The translations under genes were made by a program, and so were the position numbers. A model generated the notes under the pieces. It had not been told where the DNA came from. It ran no database searches and saw only the letters and a program-made list of their open reading frames with translations. Below are positions 52,307 through 60,157 of a DNA stretch of 64,000 bases, piece by piece (position 1 is the stretch's first letter; each line of letters begins with the position of its first letter). This DNA comes from Lewinellaceae bacterium (GTDB taxonomy: Bacteria; Bacteroidota; Bacteroidia; Chitinophagales; Saprospiraceae), in assembly GCA_020636315.1 (NCBI GenBank), contig JACJYA010000005.1, positions 248,001 to 312,000 of the forward strand, read 5' to 3'.

Positions 52307-52388
52307 CGTTTGATTTGGTATGTGCGGCTTGTGATGTCCGCTGAGCGTTCCGAAGCCGGCCAAACATCAAAAATCAAACATCAAAAAT
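52307..52388. repeat. Word-repeat palindrome in the secY-map gap
   Basis: GTTTGATTT (52308-52316) pairs with AAATCAAAC (52371-52379); CATCAAAAATCAAACATC words repeat inside the right arm. Shares AAATCAAACAT with the rplF-rplR gap. Confidence 0.65.
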
Positions 52389-52390
52389 AA

Positions 52391-52427
52391 CCGTACCGCC
52401 TCGTGGAAAGCCCACGGGGCGGTACGG
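52391..52427 (+). terminator. Strong hairpin downstream of secY
   Basis: CCGTACCGCC (52391-52400) pairs with GGCGGTACGG (52418-52427); inside it CGTGG pairs with CCACG. The U tract is short (TGTTATTCT), so it may pause, process or terminate. The next 160 nt to map show no gene. Confidence 0.65.
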
Positions 52428-52587
52428 TGTTATTCTGAGCGCCTGGGTTGAGTAACAGAGCCGCGGGCATTTTGGCGCTTTTCCCCGAAATGCTTACTTT
52501 TACATACGCTTTCCCGCCGGGAAAGGCACGCGGAAAACAGGCTGGTAAACTTTTACCGGCCTTAAACAGTTTAAAGAAAGGTTATAA

Positions 52588-53418
52588 ATGTCGGGAATGG
52601 TTTTTTACAAGACAGACGAAGAAATCGAACTCATTAGAGAAAGCTGCCTGCTTGTCTGCAAAGCTCTGGCTCATGTCGGAAGCATTATCCGGCCAGGGAT
52701 CAGTGGGGCTGAGATCGATAAGGCGGCAGAAGAACTGATCCGTGACCACGGAGCAATTCCTTCTTTTAAAGGCTACGGCGGCTTCCCGGCCACGCTGTGC
52801 GTGTCTGTCAATGAACATGTTGTACATGGCATCCCTTCCTCCGGCCAGGTTTTCAGGGATGGCGATGTCGTATCAGTGGACTGTGGCGCCTACCTGAATG
52901 GCTTCCACGGCGATTCTGCCTATACTTTCCCCCTTGGTGATGTGGATGAGGAAGTGATGGAACTGTGCCGCGTGACAAATACCTCGCTTTACAAGGCAAT
53001 CGATGCCGCCATTGTCGGTAACAGGCTGGGAGATATCGGCTATGCCGTTCAACATTACGTGGAGCGGGAGCACAGCTACGGAGTTGTGCGCGAACTGGTG
53101 GGGCACGGAATCGGCAGGGAACTTCATGAGGCGCCGGAAGTGCCTAACTACGGTAAACGGGGCCGCGGGGCTTTGTTGAAAGAAGGGCTGGTCATTGCCA
53201 TCGAGCCCATGGTCAACCTGGGGCGTAAGGAAGTGCGTACCGAATCTGATGGCTGGACCGTTTATGCCAAAGACCGCCGGCCGTCTGCTCACTACGAACA
53301 TACTATAGCCATCCGGAAGGATTATACTGAAACACTCTCCGACCATAGCCCGATCGAGCAAGCTATCCGAAATAATACCAATGTTAAGCCGGTGGAACTT
53401 AAAACCGAAACCGTTTGA
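52588..53418 (+). CDS. map: Type I methionine aminopeptidase
   Basis: 276 residues. Removes initiator methionine from new proteins. Metal-ligand segments: VDCGAYLNGFHGDSAY (two Asp), GHGIGRELHEAPEVPNYG (His), AIEPMV (Glu), and a C-terminal YEHTIAI region. No N-terminal zinc fingers. Standard place between secY and infA. Confidence 0.97.
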   Translation: MSGMVFYKTDEEIELIRESCLLVCKALAHVGSIIRPGISGAEIDKAAEELIRDHGAIPSFKGYGGFPATLCVSVNEHVVHGIPSSGQVFRDGDVVSVDCGAYLNGFHGDSAYTFPLGDVDEEVMELCRVTNTSLYKAIDAAIVGNRLGDIGYAVQHYVEREHSYGVVRELVGHGIGRELHEAPEVPNYGKRGRGALLKEGLVIAIEPMVNLGRKEVRTESDGWTVYAKDRRPSAHYEHTIAIRKDYTETLSDHSPIEQAIRNNTNVKPVELKTETV

Positions 53419-53460
53419 GTGCTTCCCTTCAGGCTCTGTTTCCCCGCAATTTACTAATTG

Positions 53461-53512
53461 AAGGATTTTTCGCAGAATAAGGATGAAAATACGTTCAAAA
53501 TCCTTATCTTTG
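53461..53512 (+). promoter_or_regulatory. Promoter element with overlapping hairpins before infA
   Basis: TATCTTTG (53505-53512) matches TAnnTTTG, 18 nt before infA. AAGGATTTT (53461-53469) pairs with AAAATCCTT (53497-53505), and ATAAGGAT (53477-53484) pairs with ATCCTTAT (53500-53507). The two pairings share bases and overlap the -7 element. No clear -33 TTTG. Confidence 0.55.
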
Positions 53513-53530
53513 CACACCGAAATTTAAGCT

Positions 53531-53749
53531 ATGTCTAAAAAGAATTTGATAAAACAGGATGGTGTTATAGAGGAAGCCTTGTCCAATGCAATGTTTCGCG
53601 TCCGCCTGGAAAATGACCACCAGATCGTGGCCACCATTTCCGGAAAGATGCGGATGAACTATATTCGGATATTGCCAGGAGACAAGGTTGCGGTAGAAAT
53701 GTCTCCCTACGATTTGTCGAGAGGGCGGATCATATACCGCTACAAATAG
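53531..53749 (+). CDS. infA: Translation initiation factor IF-1
   Basis: A 72-residue OB-fold protein: KQDGVIEEALSNAMFRVRLENDH, ATISGKMRMNYIRILPGDKVAVEMSPYDLSRGRIIYRYK (conserved parts, abbreviated). Full length. Confidence 0.98.
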   Translation: MSKKNLIKQDGVIEEALSNAMFRVRLENDHQIVATISGKMRMNYIRILPGDKVAVEMSPYDLSRGRIIYRYK

Positions 53750-53792
53750 CGCCGGCCTGTGTTTATATTTTTTTACAGGAAAAACGACAATC

Positions 53793-53909
53793 ATGAAAGT
53801 TAGAGCTTCCGTAAAAAAGCGTTCCGCTGATTGCAAGATCGTGAGGAGAAAAGGGAAAATCTATATCATCAACAAGAAAAACCCGAAGTTCAAGCAGCGC
53901 CAGGGCTAA
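53793..53909 (+). CDS. rpmJ: 50S ribosomal protein L36 (zinc-free form)
   Basis: A 38-residue protein: MKVRASVKKRSADCKIVRRK at the start, ending KNPKFKQRQG. Of the Cys/Cys/Cys/His zinc ligands of ordinary L36 only one Cys remains (SADC), so it is the zinc-independent type. ATG at 53793, 43 nt after infA. Confidence 0.95.
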   Translation: MKVRASVKKRSADCKIVRRKGKIYIINKKNPKFKQRQG

Positions 53910-53960
53910 TAGTATTTTCCCTGAGCACTGCCATTCAAAGAATAAATAACAAGATTCAAG

Positions 53961-54338
53961 ATGGCTCGTATAGTAGGTGTTGACTTGCCTAGAAATAAGC
54001 GCGGTGTTGTAAGCCTGACCTATATTTTCGGAATAGGCTCATCCACTGCCAGCAAGATCCTGGCTAAAGCAGGAATAGATGAGAACATCAAGGTCCAGGA
54101 CTGGTCTGATGAGAATGTCCGGGAGATCGCCCGCATCATTACCGATGAATATAAGGTGGAAGGGGAACTTCGTTCTGAGGTTCAGATGAACATAAAGCGC
54201 CTCATGGACATTGGCTGTTACCGTGGGCTTCGCCACCGCAAAGGCCTCCCGGTCCGTGGCCAGCGCACCCGCACCAACGCCCGTACCCGCAAGGGTAAGC
54301 GTAAGACAGTAGCAAACAAGAAAAAAGTAACCAAGTAA
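53961..54338 (+). CDS. rpsM: 30S ribosomal protein S13
   Basis: 125 residues: MARIVGVDLPRNKRGVVSLTYIFGIG, the H2TH region and CYRGLRHRKGLPVRGQRTRTNARTRKG, followed by a basic tail. Binds in the 30S head. Confidence 0.98.
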   Translation: MARIVGVDLPRNKRGVVSLTYIFGIGSSTASKILAKAGIDENIKVQDWSDENVREIARIITDEYKVEGELRSEVQMNIKRLMDIGCYRGLRHRKGLPVRGQRTRTNARTRKGKRKTVANKKKVTK

Positions 54339-54416
54339 TCATCTGCGCTTTACACGATGCTGGCTTTCCGCTTAGTATCCGCTGTAGCGAAATACTCATA
54401 AATCAATCTTTGAGCA

Positions 54417-54818
54417 ATGGCAAAGGGAAGATCATCCAAGCAAAAAAAAGTCAAAAAGAGGAATATACGGGTAGATGCCGAAGGCATGGCCTATATTAAG
54501 GCCACCTTCAATAACATCATTATCTCTCTGACGAACAAGAAGGGGCAGGTCATCTCCTGGTCCTCCGCCGGCAAGGCCGGTTTCCGGGGTTCTAAAAAGA
54601 ACACCCCTTATGCCGCCCAGATCGCTGCCAGCGAGGCCTCCCGTATCGCATACGATGCCGGCCTGCGCACCGCAGAGGTTTTCGTCAAAGGCCCCGGCTC
54701 CGGCCGTGAGGCGGCTATCCGCGCCATAGACGTTGCCGGTATCAAAGTGACTCGGATCAAAGACGTGACGCCGGTGCCGCACAACGGCTGCCGTCCTCCG
54801 AAGCGCAGAAGGGTTTAA
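54417..54818 (+). CDS. rpsK: 30S ribosomal protein S11
   Basis: 133 residues: SAGKAGFRGSKKNTPYAAQIAA and the invariant end PVPHNGCRPPKRRRV. Platform protein, 23 nt before rpsD. Confidence 0.98.
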   Translation: MAKGRSSKQKKVKKRNIRVDAEGMAYIKATFNNIIISLTNKKGQVISWSSAGKAGFRGSKKNTPYAAQIAASEASRIAYDAGLRTAEVFVKGPGSGREAAIRAIDVAGIKVTRIKDVTPVPHNGCRPPKRRRV

Positions 54819-54841
54819 TTAATAGAAAACAGTTTACTCCA

Positions 54842-55453
54842 ATGGCGAGATATACAGGTCCAAAGACAAAGAAGGCAAGAGCATTCGGAGAGCCGATTTA
54901 TGGCTTTGACAAACACTTCGAACGCAAGAAATATCCTCCCGGGCAGCACGGTAATACCCGCCGGAGAAGGCAAAAGTCCGACTATGCTCTCCAACTGATG
55001 GAAAAGCAGAAGGCTAAATATACTTATGGCGTATTGGAGCGCCAATTCCGTAACCTGTTCGAAAAGGCCAACAGCAAAACAGGCGTCACCGGCGAGGTGC
55101 TGCTTCAGTTTCTGGAAGCCCGCCTCGACAATACGGTTTTCCGCCTCGGCCTGGCTCCAACCCGCAGGGCTGCCCGCCAGCTGGTTTCACACCGCCACAT
55201 TACCGTCAATGGTGTTTTGACCAATATACCTTCCTACGAACTGCGCCCGGGCGATATCGTTTCCGTGCGGGGCAAGTCTCAGGGGCTGCAGGTTATTAAA
55301 GATAGCGTGGGCGGCAAATCAGAAGTGCGCAAATTCCCCTGGCTGGAGTTCAACGCTGATAAACTGCAGGGAGTGTTCCTGAATTATCCGGAACGCGAAC
55401 AAATACCGGAGAAAATCAACGAGCAGCTGATCGTTGAATTGTACTCCAAGTAA
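54842..55453 (+). CDS. rpsD: 30S ribosomal protein S4
   Basis: 203 residues with S4-type RNA-binding domain (RLDNTVFRLGLAPTRRAARQLVSHRHITVNG). The N-terminus lacks the zinc-binding cysteines found in some S4 proteins. It is the primary 16S-binding assembly protein. Confidence 0.98.
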   Translation: MARYTGPKTKKARAFGEPIYGFDKHFERKKYPPGQHGNTRRRRQKSDYALQLMEKQKAKYTYGVLERQFRNLFEKANSKTGVTGEVLLQFLEARLDNTVFRLGLAPTRRAARQLVSHRHITVNGVLTNIPSYELRPGDIVSVRGKSQGLQVIKDSVGGKSEVRKFPWLEFNADKLQGVFLNYPEREQIPEKINEQLIVELYSK

Positions 55454-55460
55454 AAACGAA

Positions 55461-55493
55461 CTTTTGACAGCCTGTCAACCAGGCTGTCAAAAG
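55461..55493 (+). terminator. Perfect hairpin after rpsD
   Basis: CTTTTGACAGCCTG (55461-55474), TCAAC loop, CAGGCTGTCAAAAG (55480-55493): a perfect 14-bp stem beginning 8 nt after the rpsD stop. No U tract follows (CCATTTATAC), so it may be an mRNA-processing or attenuation hairpin. Confidence 0.65.
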
Positions 55494-55523
55494 CCATTTA
55501 TACAGATACAGGCCTGGATCATC

Positions 55524-55628
55524 ATGAGAAAACCAAGATTTCAGGCTTTAGTTATCAAGCCCAAAGGGCGGGATCGTTGGAGGTGGTTGGCTTTACGAAG
55601 AGTGGGCGGGCCACCCTTAGTCGTCTAA
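55524..55628 (+). CDS. Possible 34-residue basic leader peptide before rpoA
   Basis: An ATG-started ORF with a basic, Trp/Arg-rich product (starts MRKPRFQALVIKPKGRDRWR). It lies in the 238-nt rpsD-rpoA gap, which also has GCCC/GGGC and CCGAT/ATCGG hairpins (the latter near 55650). No family recognised; it may be chance. If it is translated it could control the downstream hairpins. Confidence 0.25.
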   Translation: MRKPRFQALVIKPKGRDRWRWLALRRVGGPPLVV

Positions 55629-55691
55629 AAAAGCGGCTTCTATTTATCCGATTTCATCGGCTTTATTCCTTTCAAAGACACAGTTCAATAT

Positions 55692-56690
55692 ATGAGCATT
55701 TTAAATTTTCAGAAGCCTGATAAGATTGTAATGCAAAAAGCCAACGACTTTGAAGGGCTTTTTGAATTCAAACCACTTGAGCCGGGTTTCGGCCAAACAG
55801 TCGGCAATTCCCTGCGCAGGGTGCTGCTTTCCTCCCTGGAGGGCTTTGCTATTTCTGCCGTGCGCATTGCCGGTGTAGAACACGAATTTGCCACGATCCG
55901 CGGCGTCGTTGAAGATGTCGTCGAGATCATCCTCAACCTGAAGCAGGTGCGCCTTAAGCAATTGCTGACAGAGGAAGACATTACCAACGAAAAAGTCTAT
56001 CTGACCATCAGTGGCAAGGAAGAATTCCGTGCCGGAGACATCGAAGAGCACACCAATGTCTTCAAGATCATGAACCCCGACCTGCTGATCTGCCAGATGG
56101 AACCTTTCGTTAACCTCGAAATGGAGTTGACCATCACCAAGGGCCGTGGCTATGTACCGGCAGATGAAAACCTGCCCAAAGACGCACCCATCGGTGTTAT
56201 CCCGGTCGATGCCATCTACACCCCGATCAAAAACGTAGCCTACCGCGTGGAAAATACCCGTGTTGGCCAGCGTACCGACTATGAGAAACTGACCATCGAC
56301 GTCAAAACAGATGGGACCATCCACCCGGAAGACGCCATCAAGGAGGCTTCCAGGATACTGATCCAGCACCTGATGCTGATCACGGATGAAAACATTAAGT
56401 TCGACGACGAGACCAGCCGCGAAGAAAACATCGTGGACGAGCACATCCTCCACATGCGCAAGCTGCTGAAAACTTCTCTGGAAGACCTCGACCTTTCCGT
56501 CCGCGCCTACAACTGCCTCAAGGCAGCCAAGATCAATACACTGGCGGAACTGGTCAAATACGATACGCACGAACTGCTGAAGTTTCGCAACTTCGGTAAG
56601 AAATCTCTGGTCGAGATCGAAGAATTGCTCCAGGATAAGGGGCTGACCTTCGGGATGGACCTGTCCAAGTACAAACTGGACGAAGAGTAA
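55692..56690 (+). CDS. rpoA: DNA-directed RNA polymerase subunit alpha
   Basis: 332 residues. The N-terminal assembly domain has KPLEPGFGQTVGNSLRRVLLSSL. The C-terminal DNA/activator-binding domain has LKAAKINTLAELVKYDTHELLKFRNFGKKSL. Standard length. Confidence 0.99.
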   Translation: MSILNFQKPDKIVMQKANDFEGLFEFKPLEPGFGQTVGNSLRRVLLSSLEGFAISAVRIAGVEHEFATIRGVVEDVVEIILNLKQVRLKQLLTEEDITNEKVYLTISGKEEFRAGDIEEHTNVFKIMNPDLLICQMEPFVNLEMELTITKGRGYVPADENLPKDAPIGVIPVDAIYTPIKNVAYRVENTRVGQRTDYEKLTIDVKTDGTIHPEDAIKEASRILIQHLMLITDENIKFDDETSREENIVDEHILHMRKLLKTSLEDLDLSVRAYNCLKAAKINTLAELVKYDTHELLKFRNFGKKSLVEIEELLQDKGLTFGMDLSKYKLDEE

Positions 56691-56692
56691 GC

Positions 56693-56735
56693 TTTTCAGC
56701 TGGAAGGCATTTTCAAAATGCTTTCCAGCTGAAAA
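56693..56735 (+). terminator. 43-nt near-perfect palindrome after rpoA
   Basis: TTTTCAGCTGGAA (56693-56705) with TTCCAGCTGAAAA (56723-56735), then GCATTTT with AAAATGC inside, joined through a G-T pair. It starts 3 nt after the rpoA stop. No U tract follows, so it may be a processing or RNA-stability element. Confidence 0.7.
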
Positions 56736-56765
56736 CAAGCAGGCCATTTTGTCAATCCTGCAATA

Positions 56766-56828
56766 ACTCTTCACTGAGCCGGAACCTGCCTGCGGTTCAG
56801 CGCCCGCACGGCGCGCCGGTGAAAGAGT
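56766..56828 (+). promoter_or_regulatory. Branched hairpin leader before rplQ
   Basis: ACTCTTCAC (56766-56774) pairs with GTGAAAGAGT (about 56819-56828), enclosing AACC/GGTT and GCGCC/GGCGC hairpins. The L17 start is 25 nt further. Confidence 0.45.
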
Positions 56829-56852
56829 GTTGCGAAGAAAAATTCTTTAAAA

Positions 56853-57344
56853 ATGAGACACGGAAAGAAGCTCAACCACCTCGGCCGCAAGTCAGCCCAC
56901 CGCAAGGCGCTGATGCGCAACCTGGCCTCCGCACTGATCGAGCACAAGCGAATCAACACAACGCTTGCCAAGGCAAAAGCCCTGCGCACCTACATCGAAC
57001 CTCTGGTGACCAAATCCAAAGACAATACGACCCACTCCCGGCGAGTGGTCTTCAGCTATTTACAGAACAAGGTAGCTGTAAAAGAACTCTTTGATGTCGT
57101 TGGCCCTAAAGTAGCAGGCCGCCCAGGCGGTTACGTTCGCGTCATCAAGACCGGCTTCCGCCGCAGCGACGCTTCGGAAATGGCTATGATCGAGTTTGTT
57201 GACTTCAACGAAATATACACCGCCGGCAAAAGCCAGGGTGGTGGCCGCCGCCGCCGCCGCCGTCGTGGAGGGGGTGGGGGAGAAGGTAGCCAGACAGCAG
57301 CTACTACTGCCACCTCTGTCGCCGCCGGCGAGGAGGAAGAATAA
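56853..57344 (+). CDS. rplQ: 50S ribosomal protein L17 with extended tail
   Basis: 163 residues. The normal L17 core (MRHGKKLNHLGRKSAHRKAL to about residue 125; GGYVRVIKTGFRRSDASEMAMIEFVD) is followed by a low-complexity tail: GGG, seven Arg, five Gly, then Ser/Ala/Thr and a Glu4 end. Extended L17 tails occur in Bacteroidota. Last gene of the block. Confidence 0.97.
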   Translation: MRHGKKLNHLGRKSAHRKALMRNLASALIEHKRINTTLAKAKALRTYIEPLVTKSKDNTTHSRRVVFSYLQNKVAVKELFDVVGPKVAGRPGGYVRVIKTGFRRSDASEMAMIEFVDFNEIYTAGKSQGGGRRRRRRRGGGGGEGSQTAATTATSVAAGEEEE

Positions 57345-57387
57345 CAATGGGGTTGGATACTCTTCCAACTATCCCCATTTCAATAAC

Positions 57388-57423
57388 AAAGGAGCCTTCC
57401 ACTGCGCAGTGGAAGGCTCCTTT
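57388..57423 (+). terminator. Terminator of the ribosomal block
   Basis: An 18-bp perfect palindrome from 57388 to 57423: the left arm starts AAAGGAGCCTTCC and the right ends GGAAGGCTCCTTT. A smaller GGGG..TTGGA/TCCAA..CCCC hairpin lies just before it. It also stops the convergent YtxH transcript. Confidence 0.85.
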
Positions 57424-57456
57424 GCTATTGAGTTAAGGGCAAATCAAAAGATGCTG

Positions 57457-57837
57457 TTATTTTTTCTTGCTCTTCCCATTCTCCAGCTTCGCCGCATTTT
57501 CCTGGACCCGGCGGCGAGCATTTTCCAGCCCTGTTTCCAGCTTTTCAGCAACGTCATCAACGGTGTGTTCGGCCGTATCAGCCAGGTCGTGGATAGAGTT
57601 TTTCAACTTGCCTTTGGCGCCGCTTACCCAGTTCTGGCTGCTTTCCATGGCGGTGGAAAGATTGCCGGAGAGCCTCGTGGCATTTTCCTTGGCCATCGCG
57701 GATAGCTCATCGCTGTATTCGCCTACGGTTTGGGCAATATCCCGGCGGAATGCCTTACCCTTTTCCGTGTTTAACCAGTATCCCACGGCGGCGCCTGTCA
57801 GGAGGCCCAGTCCAAAAAGTCTTCTGTTATTACTCAT
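57457..57837 (-). CDS. YtxH domain-containing protein
   Basis: 126 residues from ATG 57837 (MSNNRRLFGLGLLTGAAVGYWLNTEKG); the longer upstream reading was dropped. A short N-terminal membrane segment with a Gly-rich pattern is followed by a long charged helix (about 35-115) predicted to form a coiled coil. YtxH proteins are small stress-associated membrane proteins of uncertain role. Confidence 0.88.
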   Translation of the reverse strand: MSNNRRLFGLGLLTGAAVGYWLNTEKGKAFRRDIAQTVGEYSDELSAMAKENATRLSGNLSTAMESSQNWVSGAKGKLKNSIHDLADTAEHTVDDVAEKLETGLENARRRVQENAAKLENGKSKKK

Positions 57838-58284
57838 GTTAATGGTTTTTGGTTTAGTATAGATGTTTATCGGGCGGGCCCGGCAGGTTTCCTTAGGCAT
57901 TTTCCGCCTCCTTACCCAGGCCCTGTCATTAAAAAAACCTTTTAGAAAAGGGATATGTTCAATGGCTTTGGGTGAACATTAGGGGATATCTTCCCGCCTG
58001 ATCCCTGATTTACGCCAGAATGCCGTAAGCACAATAGCCTGCCCTGTTGAATATCGAACATGGGACGGTTGGTTTCAGTTAAAAAGCTGAACAAAACCGA
58101 ATTAGCGTGTAATCCCTAATATGTTTCATACATTTCTAGTAAACCGGATGTATTGTGATGGTGCATTCGGTTTTTTTATTTCTTCAATGTTGAGATTTCG
58201 AAAACGAACATGAACCAGAAATCGGCGGTTAAGTAGGTGAATTTTGGACAATCTCTTAATTACAAAACTGTAAATCAAATATTT
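57838..58284. other. 447-bp intergenic region with an orphan terminator
   Basis: No gene recognised. At 58141-58177 the plus strand has a terminator: AAACCG with CGGTTT closing an imperfect stem, then seven T. Nothing coding precedes it on the plus strand since the ribosomal block ends at 57423, so a small RNA between about 57960 and 58177 is possible. Confidence 0.45.
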
Positions 58285-58443
58285 ATGAGAGACCTGCTAT
58301 GGCTTATTGCGATCATTCTGTTTGTTGGCTGGCTTCTGGGGTACCAGGGGTGCGGAGCAGCAATGGGAGACTATATTCATATTTTGCTTGTCCTGGCAAT
58401 TATCGTAGTCCTTATTCGGCTGATCAGTGGACGCCGTATTTAG
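58285..58443 (+). CDS. Small membrane protein of the lmo0937/DUF5670 type
   Basis: 52 residues from ATG 58285 (MRDLLWLIAIILFVGWLLGY). Two membrane helices separated by GCGAAMGDYIHILLVLAII, ending LIRLISGRRI; this matches the lmo0937 family. Function unknown, often linked to envelope stress. Its start was moved inward from a longer non-hydrophobic reading. Confidence 0.85.
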   Translation: MRDLLWLIAIILFVGWLLGYQGCGAAMGDYIHILLVLAIIVVLIRLISGRRI

Positions 58444-58541
58444 CGTATATCTGGAGGTTGGGTTTGAAGGCGGTAAGTTACAATTCTGCCTCTAAACATA
58501 ATTTTAGGCACTAAACCTTATTAAACAAAAGTACTAACCAA

Positions 58542-58757
58542 ATGATGAAAAAAGCATTTGTTCTGTTTCTGCTAATTGCCGGGATTGTACTCGTTGTCCT
58601 GGCCGTGAATACTTATCAGGAATCCTCGGCCAGCCTCGATGTCCTGGGGTTAAAATTGTCCGCTCACGACCAGTCCGGACAGCAGAGGGCAATATTGTAT
58701 TTTATTTTCGGACTGGTAAGCCTGGCAGGGAGCTACCTGGTATGGAAAAAAAGATGA
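58542..58757 (+). CDS. Small two-helix membrane protein (DUF3185-like)
   Basis: 71 residues: N-terminal helix FVLFLLIAGIVLVVLAVNTY, a polar loop (QESSASLDVLGLKLSAHDQSGQQRA) and a second helix (ILYFIFGLVSLAGSYLVW) with basic end KKR. The layout resembles DUF3185 proteins, but assignment is tentative. Starts at 58542 or the next ATG. Confidence 0.7.
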   Translation: MMKKAFVLFLLIAGIVLVVLAVNTYQESSASLDVLGLKLSAHDQSGQQRAILYFIFGLVSLAGSYLVWKKR

Positions 58758-58913
58758 AATAATCATTTCCCCTCTTTCCTCTTCGAGAAAAAAAGCCTTC
58801 GGACGAACACCGGCCGGGTAAAATAGGTTATATAAAGGAATCTATTTAAATATTTGAAAATCAGCAATTTGTGTTGGTTTCAGGAATCTGTTAAATACAA
58901 ATCCCATAACGTG

Positions 58914-59639
58914 ATGTTCAGAATGATCCTCGTTTTTCTAGTTGCTTTATCCTCCGTGCTGACAGTACGGGCCCAGGCTTTCAATCAGGGAAATTTCATG
59001 ATGGGAGGTACGCTGGGGTTTTCAGCAGCGGAGTCTTCTACGGACGTAGAGTCCGAAGGTGCAAATATCAGTAGTGAAGGGGCACGGACGACCCAGTTTA
59101 ATATTGCTCCCGCAGTGGGATATTTCCTGCTGGACCGGTGGGCCCTAGGGATTGGGCTGGACTATACCCTTAACCGGGTCAGAGAACCCGTAGATGTTAA
59201 TGACCCCACTGCCGGTTTTGATAAGTCGTACGATAGCGACCTGCTGTTCGGGCCGTTCACCCGTTATTATCTCCCGGTTGGTAAGGAAAAGGCTTTCTTT
59301 CTCGAAGCGACGATGGGATTTGGCAGTTCTGAAAACCAGGTTGCTGTTGACGGTACTCCTCAAACAGTATCAAACGATGTCATTGCCTTCGGATTTGGGC
59401 CCGGGTTTACCATACTATCCAGTGATGCTGTGGGAATCGAAGCTCAGCTGAAATACAACTGGGCCCGAAGCAATGCCGAACTGGTTTTCGATGAAATAAA
59501 TACCAGCACTCAGACATACACCAACCAGATCGATTTCTCCATTGGGTTCCAGGTTTACTTTGCCCGCGTGAAGCCGGCAAAAGTAGAAAGTGTAAGTCCT
59601 GAGCCCGAAGATGATATAGATACTTCTGATTTTTACTGA
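58914..59639 (+). CDS. Outer-membrane beta-barrel protein (OmpA-type porin family-like)
   Basis: 241 residues from ATG 58914 (a TTG at 58854 would add a non-signal leader). Signal peptide to VRAQ, then strands typical of an OM barrel: GNFMMGGTLGFSAAES, FNIAPAVGYFLLDRWALGIGLDYTL, LFGPFTRYYLPVGKEKAFFLEATMGFG. It ends with an acidic tail (EPEDDIDTSDFY). Confidence 0.8.
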   Translation: MFRMILVFLVALSSVLTVRAQAFNQGNFMMGGTLGFSAAESSTDVESEGANISSEGARTTQFNIAPAVGYFLLDRWALGIGLDYTLNRVREPVDVNDPTAGFDKSYDSDLLFGPFTRYYLPVGKEKAFFLEATMGFGSSENQVAVDGTPQTVSNDVIAFGFGPGFTILSSDAVGIEAQLKYNWARSNAELVFDEINTSTQTYTNQIDFSIGFQVYFARVKPAKVESVSPEPEDDIDTSDFY

Positions 59640-59686
59640 TTACCAACCCCGGGAGTACTTCAAATTGTTAACTAAAACTTCATGAT

Positions 59687-60112
59687 ATGAAAACCCTGAA
59701 TTTATGGGTCCTTGTTTTTGCTTTGTTCAGTATGGCGAGTTTCACCTCCTGTAATAATAGTTCAGATTCTAAGGTCGATGAAGCTGCCGAAGATGTTGAA
59801 CAAGCTACTGAAGATATGGCGGATGCTTTTCGAACCGGCCGGGAAGAACTCCGGGCTGACATTGAAGAGCTGCAAAGAGATATTGACCGGAAGATCGAAG
59901 ATTTGCAGGCACAGCTGAATACAGCTTCCGATGAAGCTGCTGAAAAAATAAACCAGCAGATCAACCAGTTGGAAGCCTGGAACAACGATCTCAGCCAGGA
60001 ATTGAACCGCCTCGGCGAAACGGCTGAAAACAACTGGCAGGAAGTCAAATCCGATATTCAAGACTCGATGAACGACATCGAACAGAAATGGAATGAAACT
60101 TTCGAGAGTTGA
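59687..60112 (+). CDS. Coiled-coil lipoprotein
   Basis: A 141-residue protein with lipobox FTSC (Cys22). The remainder is almost entirely helical and charged, with heptad patterns (REELRADIEELQRDIDRKIEDLQAQL; EKINQQINQLEAWNNDLSQELNRL). It resembles Lpp-like or YtxH-like periplasmic coiled coils, but no family is assigned. Follows the barrel gene by 47 nt. Confidence 0.8.
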   Translation: MKTLNLWVLVFALFSMASFTSCNNSSDSKVDEAAEDVEQATEDMADAFRTGREELRADIEELQRDIDRKIEDLQAQLNTASDEAAEKINQQINQLEAWNNDLSQELNRLGETAENNWQEVKSDIQDSMNDIEQKWNETFES

Positions 60113-60157
60113 TCGGAATAATCCCTGAACCTTTCTTTTTAACCAAAAAAATTAACC

